From Limnochorda pilosa (GTDB lineage Bacteria; Bacillota; Limnochordia; Limnochordales; Limnochordaceae): 64,000 bases of DNA. Location: NCBI RefSeq assembly GCF_001544015.1, contig NZ_AP014924.1, positions 496,001 through 560,000 of the forward strand, read 5' to 3'. How positions within the stretch are numbered: position 1 is the first letter of the stretch; each line of letters begins with the position of its first letter. Shown here in pieces: positions 7,752-16,044 of this stretch. Under the pieces are notes generated by a model. The model saw only the letters and a program-made list of their open reading frames with translations, did no database searches and was not told the origin of the DNA. Made by a program: the position numbers and the translations under genes.

Positions 7752-9464
7752 TTAACCCCAGATTTTGCACGGGTCCCTTCGATGGACGAGAATCGAACAC
7801 GAGATCGTGAGGAATAGAGTGCTGTTGACGGTAATTTGCTCTGCAAGCTGGAAATATGAGCCGCTAGGCGCCATGAGGAAGGCGGTGCACGGTGCAGGGA
7901 GATGGGCGAAACGGCGTGAGCAACGGGGCAGAGGGCGCCAGAAGGACGCGGCTGCCCGAGCCACCTGCTCCCAACGGTAGCTGTCGCACCTTGCCGGCAG
8001 CGTTCGGAGTACGCTATGTACTCAGAGCGAGCCGGACGGCCTCCCAGGCTGGCCGGTGCACCCAGAGCGCCGGCAGGCGGAGGGTGAGCCGCCGTGCGTG
8101 GCGCACCAGCAAGGCCGGTACCCGGAGCAAGGTCCGTTGCAGGCGGGTCGCGGTGTAGTGGCGATAGGGCGCCGGGGCCAGCACCTTCAGCCGGAGCAGC
8201 AAGTTGTAGGCGATGCCCTTGATCAGCAGGTCCGCCGCATTGGGCCAGAAGGTGGCCTTGCCGATGGAGTCGATGCCGAGCCCCTCCTTCAGCTCCTTGA
8301 TCCCGTTCTCGGCGGTGCAGCGCTGATTGTAAAAGTGCCAGACGTCCTCCTCGTCCCAGTCCTCGCTGGTGAAGATCGCCTGGTACTCCCAGGCGGACGC
8401 TTCGAAGAGCAAACGCTGGGCGGGCTCGAAGGAGGGCCCGGGTGCCCTCTGGGCGCGGATGAAGACCACCCGCCGGCTCCGCTTCCACCTGGGAGCCTGG
8501 TAGGTGACCGAGGCGGCCTCGATGATCGGCTCGTCGCTGCTCGCGAGCCGCCGCCACGCGAGAGGCTTGAAGACCTGGCTCTGCAGGTGCGGGTTCAGCC
8601 TCAGCTTGAGGGCGTAGGCCACCTTGTGGCCCGTTCGCCTCTCCTCGGCCTCCAGCTCCTCCAGCAGGGCTTCCGTGCCGAAGTGGGCGTCTCCTCGGAC
8701 GAAGCGGACCGGGAAGCCCTCCGGGAGCTGCTTCTTGGCTTGGAAGCGGATGACCTCCCGGGCGTTCGGGGTCTTCCCCGAGCGCAGGGCAGCGTGCAAC
8801 AGCGCCCGGCTCTGCCCTTCGAAAGCGACGAAGGGCTGGTAGCTTCGCCGGCCATGGTAGCGGGGGTTGTAGCCCACGGCCGTTCCCTGCTGGCGGCCGT
8901 GGACCGTCTCCACGGTGTTGTCGATGTCTACGATGGCCCCACCGCAATTCCGGAGGAGAGGGTGGAGCATCTCCCGGTGGACACCCTCCAGCCCCGCCAC
9001 CTCCCGGCGGCTCCCGAAGCGATCCAGCGCCCGGTAGCCGGTGGCGGGGTGGGGCAGCTTCTTCAGCCGCAGCTTGGCCGCCAGGAGCGGGTCGTGCTTC
9101 AGTTCGGCGGTCTCGACGATACGGCCCATCCCCAGGGCGGCCTTCAGGATCAGGTACTCCACCTCGGTGGTCCGGGAGTAGGTGGCCCACAGAGACTTGG
9201 GGGTGAGGTGCCGCTCCAGGCACTGAGGGAGCCCGAGATGGTCGAAGAGGTCCACCAACAGGTTCGCCCCGCCGAACGCCGTGAGACCGTGTTTGTCGAA
9301 GCGCTCCTCGATCTGCGGTGCGGGGAAGGACATCAGGGGGGAAGCCGTCGAATCGTTCACCCGGAAGGTGCGCCTTTCGTTGTTTGGATTTTACCCACAA
9401 AAGAACTTCGCGGGGCACCTTCCCATCTCCTTCCTAAAAAAGCCTGCTGCGAAATCTCGGTTAA
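7752..9464 (-). mobile_element. IS1380-type insertion sequence
   Basis: The element holds one transposase gene. I find an imperfect terminal inverted repeat: TTAACCCCAGATTTTGCA at 7752-7769, and TTAACCGAGATTTCGCA on the minus strand at 9464-9448. The 1.7-kb size suits the family. No target duplication could be confirmed at these coordinates, so the ends may be off by a few bases. Confidence 0.6.
8014..9360 (-). CDS. IS1380-family transposase, apparently intact
   Basis: A DDE transposase of 448 aa, full length for the family. The first acidic region is AIVDIDNTVETVHG, the second is VRFVRGDAHFG, and the C-terminal signature YNQRCTAENGIKELKEGLG carries the conserved Y/R/E pattern. The C-terminal 110 residues are Arg/Leu-rich as usual for this group. 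The frame has no interruption and codon use matches the GC-rich host, so the element may be recent or still active. It separates the defence operon side of the window from the duplicated acetyltransferase block. Confidence 0.9.
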   Translation of the reverse strand: MNDSTASPLMSFPAPQIEERFDKHGLTAFGGANLLVDLFDHLGLPQCLERHLTPKSLWATYSRTTEVEYLILKAALGMGRIVETAELKHDPLLAAKLRLKKLPHPATGYRALDRFGSRREVAGLEGVHREMLHPLLRNCGGAIVDIDNTVETVHGRQQGTAVGYNPRYHGRRSYQPFVAFEGQSRALLHAALRSGKTPNAREVIRFQAKKQLPEGFPVRFVRGDAHFGTEALLEELEAEERRTGHKVAYALKLRLNPHLQSQVFKPLAWRRLASSDEPIIEAASVTYQAPRWKRSRRVVFIRAQRAPGPSFEPAQRLLFEASAWEYQAIFTSEDWDEEDVWHFYNQRCTAENGIKELKEGLGIDSIGKATFWPNAADLLIKGIAYNLLLRLKVLAPAPYRHYTATRLQRTLLRVPALLVRHARRLTLRLPALWVHRPAWEAVRLALST

Positions 9465-9534
9465 CTCACGCGGGCGGCGAGTGGGGCACTGTGGCAGGGT
9501 CGTGGTCTTCGAAACAGCGAAAGCGCAACGTGAC

Positions 9535-10378
9535 CGACAACAACACTTACCACCCCCCACTTCTGCGTAGCCGCCCCGCCGGCGCTTCCTGGGCTCGCTC
9601 CGTCCCTAGAAACCCTAGCGCTGACCCGGCCGGGAGCCCCCGCCGCCACACCCACCCACCCGCGGCGCGTCGCCGACCGCCGCTGGCGAGTAGGCATTGG
9701 CCCGGACCAGCTCAATGCCCGCGGGGACCTGGCCTTCGCCCCGCCGGTTCACTCTGGCCCCGGCGGACCAGCTCGTATGACGGCTCGTCCGAGTGGTCCG
9801 GTGCCGAGGACGACAAGTCGCGCCTGAGAGTTGGTCATGGATCGCTCCTTCTCGGCGCCTGCAGGCTCTCCTACGTCGTGCGGCCTGCGGGAGACTGCCC
9901 CGTCGGGTAGAGCTCGAAGCGCAGGCTCCCCGGCTCCTCGCCCGGGCCCACCCGGTGGAAGCCGGCCTTCTCCAGGACGCGGATCGACGGCCGGTTGCCT
10001 GGTATGGCCTCGGCCACGGCGCGCACGACGCGGGCCGCCCGAGGACCCACCCCACCGGGGCCGTCACGATTTCGGGCGGGTAGGCATGCCCCTGAAACGC
10101 CTCCAGCACCGCGTACCGGACCTCCACCGCGCCGCCCCGGAGCGGTCGCTTGAAGCCGCCGTTCGCCACCAGGAGGGCCTGTTCCGGCTCCCCGTCCCCA
10201 GCAAGCCGTACCGGGCGTACCATCCCATGCCGGCCGGATCGACCTCGAGGCGTGCCAGGAGAAAGGGAAGGGCGTCGGCCAAGGTCTCCCGAGGCCACGC
10301 GTCAAGGACTACCGCCCGCAGCATGGGGGCCAGTCGCTCGCGGCCGGCCATCTTCGCCCGTACAAGGAAGGCCGGCAT
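9535..10378. repeat. Segmental duplication, copy 1 (decayed)
   Basis: This stretch matches about 12989-13675 in the same orientation, including the sequence downstream of the acetyltransferase (shared CACCCCCCACTTC... and GCGCTGACCCGGCCGG). Copy 1 carries about 150 bp (roughly 9636-9785) that copy 2 lacks. Divergence is in the order of one base in ten by eye. Confidence 0.75.
9871..10378 (-). pseudogene. GNAT acetyltransferase relic (copy 1)
   Basis: The relic aligns along its length with the intact GNAT at 13157-13711. The N-terminal part (MAGRERLAPMLRAVVLDAW) is in one frame. After a shift near 10205 the middle (GEPEQALLVANGGFKRPLRG) is in a second frame. After another shift near 10045 the C-terminal part (NRPSIRVLEKAGFHRVGPG) is in a third. 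The acetyl-CoA loop is also altered, with EAFQGHAYP in place of EAFQGRGYA. It cannot make an active enzyme. Confidence 0.8.
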
Positions 10379-10800
10379 GAACCGTCCGCGGTCGATTTCG
10401 CCAGATTACGCACTGACGCGGAAACGCTTGTGCAATACAACGTGGTGGGCGGCCGCGCTCATAGCCTTCCTCTGGATGGTCTCCCAATCTCCAGCTTGGA
10501 CGGGGTTGCGGGGCGACCTTCCTTCTTAAGGTCTCTTCAGCCCACCGCCTCCGGGACCCTACGAAGGGCCCCAGCTTCATCGTTCTACTGCTACCACCTC
10601 TTGGCATCAGAGCAACCTACCCCGCCGCGCCTCCCTTTCGATCGGCTTTGACAGAGGCGAGTGCCTCGAACGCCCTGGACCCTGAGAGCAACGTAATGCG
10701 CATTATGGCGGAAGCACGCGAGAACACACTCTATTGAGAGATACTTGATGGTAGAATCATCTCAAGCGTACTCTTGAAGCAAGATGGCAGCCAATCGCGC
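10379..10800. other. Intergenic, no gene recognised
   Basis: No frame looks coding. Base composition shifts to AT-richer sequence after about 10680, which marks the entry into the TetR-MFS segment. Confidence 0.4.
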
Positions 10801-10829
10801 TTGACAATTGCAGAAGGACTGACAACAAT
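10801..10829 (+). promoter_or_regulatory. Candidate promoter of the TetR-MFS operon
   Basis: TTGACA (10801-10806) is a perfect -35 hexamer, followed after 17 bp by AACAAT (10824-10829), four of six to the -10 consensus. It lies about 50 bp before the TetR ATG. Imperfect dyads such as GACAATT/CAATGTC surround it and could be the autoregulatory operator. Confidence 0.5.
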
Positions 10830-10877
10830 GTCGGCAGAATAAAGCGCGGCCAGCCGGTTTTTAAGGAGGCGGCGTGG

Positions 10878-11519
10878 ATGTCTCCGAGAATCAGTGAGCA
10901 GAAGCGAGAGGCACAGGTTGAACGCATTCTTGAGGCGGCAAGACGATGCTTTGCGCGCAATGGATACCAGAGTACCACCCTAGAGGAAATCAGCATTGAA
11001 GCTGGCCTCAGCAAGGGTGGAATCTACACGTACTTCGCGACGAAGGAAAGCATCTTTCTCGCACTTTCCCGAAAGGCTCATGCCGCCAAACTCGACGCCT
11101 TACGAGGGACATACGACGAGCGAGACGACGCTTTGCAGAGAATCTTAGCTATGTGGCATCGCATTATCTGGTCTTGGGAATCGCTAGAGGACCAAACCAG
11201 GGTCTCCTGGGAGTTTTGGTACCACGTTTCCAGACAGCGAGATGCTGGATTGCTGCGAGTTCTGGAGAAGCAATATGACGACCTCGCCAGACTGTTCAGG
11301 GACGCACTGGAAGAGGGTATCAAGCGCGGTGAATTGGACGCCTCCCTCGACGTGGACATGGTGACACGAGTATTCTGGGTATTAACAGATGGACTCGTGG
11401 GCTACTGGCTCGCGAGGAATCAAAGGCCCTCGACCGCTGAGCTAACCCGCGTCGAGAGAGTGATCAGCAGACTTGTCAGGCGCTCACTGCCGGCGGCGGG
11501 CGACACAGCCGAGCGTTGA
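10878..11519 (+). CDS. TetR/AcrR-family transcriptional regulator
   Basis: A 213-aa repressor-type protein. The N-terminal TetR helix-turn-helix spans about residues 12-60, with the signature FARNGYQSTTLEEISIEAGL followed by SKGGIYTYFATKE. The C-terminal ligand domain resembles TetR_C_6-like proteins (REGELDASLD-type segment at GELDASLDVDMV). AAGGAGG sits nine bases before the ATG. It lies 36 bp upstream of an MFS exporter on the same strand, so it probably represses its own operon and is released by a drug-like ligand. Codon use is less GC-biased than in the flanking genes, pointing to acquisition together with the exporter. Confidence 0.93.
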   Translation: MSPRISEQKREAQVERILEAARRCFARNGYQSTTLEEISIEAGLSKGGIYTYFATKESIFLALSRKAHAAKLDALRGTYDERDDALQRILAMWHRIIWSWESLEDQTRVSWEFWYHVSRQRDAGLLRVLEKQYDDLARLFRDALEEGIKRGELDASLDVDMVTRVFWVLTDGLVGYWLARNQRPSTAELTRVERVISRLVRRSLPAAGDTAER

Positions 11520-11555
11520 GTGTTCTCCACGTGGAGGGAGAGGCGGAGGTCGTCC

Positions 11556-12857
11556 ATGACTCAGGCGCAGCAAGGGAAGTACCCTACCCCTGAGGGCTGG
11601 TACACGATCATCCGCCTTCCAGGTTTCGGCCAACTCTGGGGCATACATCTGCTGACATCTGTCGCAGGGCAGTTCCACATCCTTGCACTGACCTGGATTG
11701 CAATTGAACTTACCGGGTCTGAAGCTGCGGCTGGTGCCCTCCTGATGATGAGTGCCATTCCCCGGGCAATTCTGCTACCCGTTGGGGGGGCAATAGCGGA
11801 CAGGAGCCCTGCCACAAAAGTGCTCACATGGACGCTGTCGGTACTAGCCGTGCTTGCTGGGTTGCTTGGCACGGTGCTTAGTCTTGCACGACCTTCTGTA
11901 TCGCAAATCGGGCTGCTTGTATCTGTCTTTGGGATTGCCGTGGCGATGTACTCGCCAGCCGCGTTTGCAGCAGTCGCTCCGATTGCGGGGCGGGAAAACC
12001 TACAAACAGCAAACGCCTTGATACAGTTCACGACGCAGGCGGGGCCCTTCCTTGGGTCACTTGCAGCGACGGCCGCTTTTGCAACAGTGGGACTTCGCGC
12101 GTCCTACCTTGTAGTCGCGTGCTTGCTTGGTATTGCAACACTGCTTGCTGCCAACCTCGGTAGATTCGATACATCATATGCAGATCAACATCCGCCAACA
12201 TCTAGCGAGGATGACATGGTTGGGGCCCAGGCGAAGGGCCGCGCAAGGTTCGGAAGCATCATGAGGTCGGTAGAAGTCATCCTCCTGCTGCTAACCTCTG
12301 CCGCCATCAACTTGAGTGTTGTCGGGCCGCTCCAAGTCGGCCTCGCGGGGCTGGTCCGCAACGGGTCGGGTACTGGGCCAGAGATGCACGGTGTCTTTGT
12401 GGCTGTATTCGGCCTAGGGTCCCTGTTGGGATCAGCGGTCCCTGCCCTGGTCCTCGGGAAGACTGGTACTGATCGCCGCATCTATCGATGGCTGACTGTG
12501 CTTGGTGCACTTTGGGTGTTCGTTGGCAAGGATACTGGGGCTGTAACTACAGGCGCACTCCTCTTTGGATCTGGAGTCTGCGTCGCCGTCGTTAGCGTCT
12601 TGGTGATATCAAGAATCCAGGGGGTGGTACCGGCCGCGGTGTTGGGTCGTGCTATGGGTATTCTCCTTGTTGCGTCCACGGGGTTGCAGCCTCTGTCCCT
12701 GTTATTGGCGGGCTACGGATCAGAGTGGATTGGACCAAGCCGGCTTTTCCTTATCAGCGGTGTTTTTGCTGCTGCTGTGGGATTGGCTTGTCAGGCAATC
12801 AGTATCCGAACAGATGCGAAGATGAAAGCCTCGTCTCGAGAAGGAGCGGAGTCCTGA
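11556..12857 (+). CDS. MFS exporter (EntS/MFS_3-like)
   Basis: A 433-aa membrane protein with about 12 hydrophobic segments and a central cytoplasmic loop (about residues 210-240). Family-typical features are FGQLWGIHLLTSVAGQF in TM1, the loop 2-3 equivalent GGAIADRSPATKVL, and a second-half ISRIQGVVPAAVLGRAMG. The pattern resembles EntS-type multidrug or siderophore exporters. I chose ATG 11556, preceded by GGAGGT, over a GTG at 11520 that abuts the TetR stop. The TetR neighbour implies inducible efflux; the substrate cannot be told. Confidence 0.88.
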   Translation: MTQAQQGKYPTPEGWYTIIRLPGFGQLWGIHLLTSVAGQFHILALTWIAIELTGSEAAAGALLMMSAIPRAILLPVGGAIADRSPATKVLTWTLSVLAVLAGLLGTVLSLARPSVSQIGLLVSVFGIAVAMYSPAAFAAVAPIAGRENLQTANALIQFTTQAGPFLGSLAATAAFATVGLRASYLVVACLLGIATLLAANLGRFDTSYADQHPPTSSEDDMVGAQAKGRARFGSIMRSVEVILLLLTSAAINLSVVGPLQVGLAGLVRNGSGTGPEMHGVFVAVFGLGSLLGSAVPALVLGKTGTDRRIYRWLTVLGALWVFVGKDTGAVTTGALLFGSGVCVAVVSVLVISRIQGVVPAAVLGRAMGILLVASTGLQPLSLLLAGYGSEWIGPSRLFLISGVFAAAVGLACQAISIRTDAKMKASSREGAES

Positions 12858-12901
12858 AGCAGTGGTAGACAGCCCCAGAGATACCCATTGGAGGTGAATC
12901 G

Positions 12902-12964
12902 ATGTCGATATTGAGACGAGACAACGGTGCATGTCTGGAGGTGGCTCAAATGCCGCAAGCGTGA
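12902..12964 (+). CDS. 20-aa ORF with a strong ribosome binding site, probably a truncated gene start
   Basis: GGAGGT lies five bases before ATG 12902, and the ORF ends at a TGA after 20 codons. It sits 44 bp after the exporter and just before the duplicated acetyltransferase block begins. It may be the 5' stump of a third operon gene whose body was lost when the block was inserted. A real mini-protein is possible but unsupported. Confidence 0.25.
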   Translation: MSILRRDNGACLEVAQMPQA

Positions 12965-12988
12965 GTGCCTTCTCGGCGAGGACGCTAA

Positions 12989-13675
12989 ACAACATCACCC
13001 CCCACTTCCGCGTGTTGCCTTGCCAGCGCTTTCCGGGTTCTCTCCGTCCCGGGAGACCCCAGCGCTGACCCGGCCGGAGCGGTCCGGTGCCGAAGACGAC
13101 GTGTCGCGCCTGAGTGTGGGTCATGGGTCTCTCCTTCGCGGCGACTGCAGGGTCACCTACGTCGTGCGGCCGGCGGAAAGTCGCCCCGTCGGGTGGAGCT
13201 CGAAGCGCAGGCTCCCCGGCTCCTCACCCGGGCCCGCCGGCTGGAAACCAACCTTCTCGAGGACTCGGATCGACGGCCGGTTGTCTGGCATGGTCTCGGC
13301 AACGACGCGCTCGACGCCGGGCCGGCGGAGGGCCCACCCCACCAGGGCCGTCACCATCTCGGTCGCGTAGCCACGCCCCTGAAACGCCTCCAGCACCGCG
13401 TACCCGACCTCTGCCACGCCGCCCCGGGGCGGTCCCTTGAAGCCGCCGTTCGCCACGAGGAGGGCCTGTTCCGGCTCCGCCGTGCGCACCAGGCCGTACC
13501 AGGCGTACCATCCCACGCTGGCCGGATCGGCCTCGAGGCGTGCCAGGAAGAAGGGGAGGGCGTCGGCCAAGGTCTCCGGAGGCCACGCGTCGGGGACCGC
13601 CGCCCGCAGCATGGGGGCCAGTCGCTCGCGGCCGGCCATCTCGGCCCGCACAAGGGTGGCTGTGGCCGGCACCAG
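12989..13675. repeat. Segmental duplication, copy 2 (with intact gene)
   Basis: Same orientation as copy 1 at about 9535-10378, so the two copies are direct repeats bracketing the TetR-MFS segment. The shared part covers the acetyltransferase gene and about 170 bp beyond its 3' end. Confidence 0.75.
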
Positions 13676-13711
13676 CCGCATGCGACGGGTCGGGAGCTCA
13701 GGGACGCTCAT
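13157..13711 (-). CDS. GNAT-family (RimJ/RimL-type) N-acetyltransferase
   Basis: A 184-aa acetyltransferase. The acetyl-CoA binding region is AEVGYAVLEAFQGRGYATEMV, reading as the usual Q/RxxGxG/A turn. The C-terminal marker is ETMPDNRPSIRVLEKVGFQ. Its likely substrate is an amino group of a small molecule, peptide or ribosomal protein; context does not decide. I chose ATG 13711 because GGGAGG lies eight bases upstream; an in-frame start 19 codons earlier has no such signal. It follows the aldolase gene on the same strand at 46 bp. A decayed homolog lies at 9871-10378. Confidence 0.87.
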   Translation of the reverse strand: MSVPELPTRRMRLVPATATLVRAEMAGRERLAPMLRAAVPDAWPPETLADALPFFLARLEADPASVGWYAWYGLVRTAEPEQALLVANGGFKGPPRGGVAEVGYAVLEAFQGRGYATEMVTALVGWALRRPGVERVVAETMPDNRPSIRVLEKVGFQPAGPGEEPGSLRFELHPTGRLSAGRTT

Positions 13712-13757
13712 CGTTCCTCCCGGACCCGCAGGAAGGCGTGGACGACCCGTTCCCACT

Positions 13758-14765
13758 CTACTTTCCATACGCCGCCTTCATCTCCGCCAGGCCCCACGGG
13801 GGGACCTCGGGCGCCCGGCCCGCGGTCCCGAACGCCTCCATCCGCTTCTTGATCTCGGCGGCGATCGCCGCACGGGCGGCCTTCAGATAGGCACGGGGGT
13901 CGAACTCCTGCGGGTTCTCGGCCAGGAACTTCCGGACGGCTCCGGTGGCCGCCAGGCGGATGTCGGTATCGACGTTGATCTTGTTGATCCCGCGGGCGAC
14001 GGCCTTCTCCAATGCATCCAGAGGGACGCCTCGGGCCGCTTCCATCTTGCCCCCGTACCGGTTGATCAAGGCCACGTGCTCTGGCGGGACGCTGGAAGAA
14101 CCATGAGAGACCAGGTATGTGTCGGGCAGGAGCCGGCGGGTCTCCTCGATGATCTCGAAGGCGATCTTGGGCTCCCCCTTGAACTTGTACGCACCGTGGG
14201 AGGTCCCGATGGAGATGGCCAGGGCGTCCACACCCGTCCGCTCCACGAACTCCACCGCCTGCTCGGGGTCGGTGAGCTGGGTCATCCCGGAACCGACGTC
14301 GTCCTCGATCCCGCCCAGGGTGCCCAGTTCACCCTCGACGGAGACGCCGCGCGCATGGGCGTACTCGGCCACCCTGCGGGTGACCTCGACATTGTACTCG
14401 AAGTCGGACGGCGTCTTGCCGTCTTCCATCAGGGAGCCGTCGATCATCACCGAGGTAAAGCCGAGGTCGATGGCGCGTTGAACGACTTCCATGCCGTTCC
14501 CATGGTCCAGGTGGACCGCGACCGGAATCTCGGGGGCGAGCTCGATCGCGGCCTGGATGATGTTGACGAGATACTTGTCCTGGGCGTACTTCAACGCTCC
14601 CCGGCTGACCTGGACGATCACCGGTGACCGGGTCTCCTGGGCGGCGGTGATGATCCCCTGCATCTGCTCCATGTTGTTGACGTTGTAGGCGCCCACGCCG
14701 AACGGTCGGCCCGCTTTGTGAGCCCGCAGGCTGGCCTCCAGGATTGCTTTGGACGTTACCAGCAC
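13758..14765 (-). CDS. fba: Class II fructose-bisphosphate aldolase family protein
   Basis: Zinc-dependent class II aldolase, 335 aa, cleaving fructose 1,6-bisphosphate (or tagatose bisphosphate) to triose phosphates. The second-sphere motif and first Zn ligand are in AVHLDHGN, the acidic motif is VEGELGTLGGIEDD, and further His ligands are in SIGTSHGAYKF and VSHGSSSVPPE. The phosphate-binding end is GINKINVDTDIR. The start is GTG, with AGGAGGG seven bases upstream. It begins four bases after the phosphofructokinase stop, so the two successive glycolytic steps are translationally coupled. Confidence 0.93.
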   Translation of the reverse strand: MLVTSKAILEASLRAHKAGRPFGVGAYNVNNMEQMQGIITAAQETRSPVIVQVSRGALKYAQDKYLVNIIQAAIELAPEIPVAVHLDHGNGMEVVQRAIDLGFTSVMIDGSLMEDGKTPSDFEYNVEVTRRVAEYAHARGVSVEGELGTLGGIEDDVGSGMTQLTDPEQAVEFVERTGVDALAISIGTSHGAYKFKGEPKIAFEIIEETRRLLPDTYLVSHGSSSVPPEHVALINRYGGKMEAARGVPLDALEKAVARGINKINVDTDIRLAATGAVRKFLAENPQEFDPRAYLKAARAAIAAEIKKRMEAFGTAGRAPEVPPWGLAEMKAAYGK

Positions 14766-14769
14766 GTGG

Positions 14770-15927
14770 CTACCCTCCTGTCTCACGTACCCTTCCCCAG
14801 GCGGCTTCCGCGCTCCGCTGGCAGTAAACGCCGGCGCTTTCGAGCTCCTGGTCCAGCCAGTCTACGGTCTTGGGCACCAAGGCGTCGGCAAAGGGGACCG
14901 GCACGATTCGGGTCCCCTGAAGGCCGGTCATCCTTCCGGTGACGCCGGCGAACAGGTAGTCCACGGCAGCCAAGCCGAATCGGGTCCCCAGGATCACGTC
15001 GTCCGCGATGGGAGCCAGCCCCCGCAACGTATACCCGAGGTCGGTGGCACGCACCTTTTCGAGCTTCTTCAACCCCAGCCGGTGGCAGATGATCCTCCGC
15101 AGGAGCTGGCCCACGCCGCCCAGCTTCGGATTGCCGTGCGCGTCCCGCCCCAGGTCCTCCTCGAGCAAGGCCCTGACCACGGGGATCTCCGCCCTCGCCT
15201 CCTGCAGCAGCGGATCCTCCGGGCTGATCTTGAGCCCTTCCGCCACGGCGATGTTCACGTAGCCCTGGCGCCGGTAGATCGTTTCGATCCGCCCCATGAG
15301 TCCCGCGAGGTCGACGGCCTTCTCCGGAATCAGGATGACGTCGGCACCGCCGGCGATCCCGATCTCCAGAGCCAGCCACCCGGCCTCACGACCCATGATC
15401 TCGACCAGCGAGATCCGGCTGTGGGTCCGGGCGGACTCCGCGGTGCTGCGGAAGGCCGTGGCGCCAAAGGCGACTGCGGTCTTGAACCCGAGCATGGTGT
15501 CCGTACCGGAAACGTCGTTGTCCACGCTCTTGGGAGCGGCCACGACCGGAAACCCCATCTCGGCGAGCCCCATGGCGGACCCGATCGTGTCGTCGCCCCC
15601 TGTGGCCAGCACGGCGTCGACGCCGATCCTCTTCAGGTTCTCCAGGAGCTTCTGCGGCACATTCCGGCTACGGTTCGCGTCGGAGAAGGGGTTGAAGCGC
15701 GAGGAGGCCAGGATGGAGCTTGGCTTGTTCTCCAGTCCGACGACCGCCTCCTTGTCCAAGGGGATCAGGTGCTCCTCGATGTTGTCGGCTGCAGCCCCTT
15801 CGAAGGCCTTCCGGATGCCGAGAAACTCCGCCCCGTAGCCCTCGACCCCTCTCCGGACGGCGGCGGCGATGAACGCGTTGATCCCGGCGCAGTCACCCCC
15901 GCCGGTCATGAGAGCAATCTTCTTGAT
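14770..15927 (-). CDS. pfp: Phosphofructokinase, pyrophosphate-dependent type by signature
   Basis: A 385-aa PFK. The phosphoryl-donor loop is TGGGDCAGINA. Two positions distinguish donors in this family: ATP enzymes have GGDGS and PGTIDND, whereas PPi enzymes carry Asp and Lys there. Here the motifs are ATGGDDTIG and APKSVDNDV, both of PPi type. The enzyme is therefore expected to run reversibly between fructose 6-phosphate and the bisphosphate using pyrophosphate. The substrate motif is EIMGREAGWLAL. I chose GTG 15927 (VIKKIALMTGGGD) over a GTG 11 codons earlier. It is followed directly by the aldolase. A broken paralog lies at 22035-22615. Confidence 0.92.
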   Translation of the reverse strand: MKKIALMTGGGDCAGINAFIAAAVRRGVEGYGAEFLGIRKAFEGAAADNIEEHLIPLDKEAVVGLENKPSSILASSRFNPFSDANRSRNVPQKLLENLKRIGVDAVLATGGDDTIGSAMGLAEMGFPVVAAPKSVDNDVSGTDTMLGFKTAVAFGATAFRSTAESARTHSRISLVEIMGREAGWLALEIGIAGGADVILIPEKAVDLAGLMGRIETIYRRQGYVNIAVAEGLKISPEDPLLQEARAEIPVVRALLEEDLGRDAHGNPKLGGVGQLLRRIICHRLGLKKLEKVRATDLGYTLRGLAPIADDVILGTRFGLAAVDYLFAGVTGRMTGLQGTRIVPVPFADALVPKTVDWLDQELESAGVYCQRSAEAAWGRVRETGG

Positions 15928-16044
15928 CACGGTCGATCGCCTCGCTGCGCCGGTGGTCACTCCCCGGCCTTGTCTGGGATTTTCGTGACAAGACGCGCAA
16001 AGTCCTCTGCGAGCCGAAGCGAGGGTGATCGCCCCGAGCGCTAC

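Noticed and set aside
8056-9570. A 504-codon plus-strand frame opposite the IS1380 transposase, and a 568-codon frame overlapping it
   Set aside because: Both are shadows of the transposase, with biased Arg/Gly/Pro composition.
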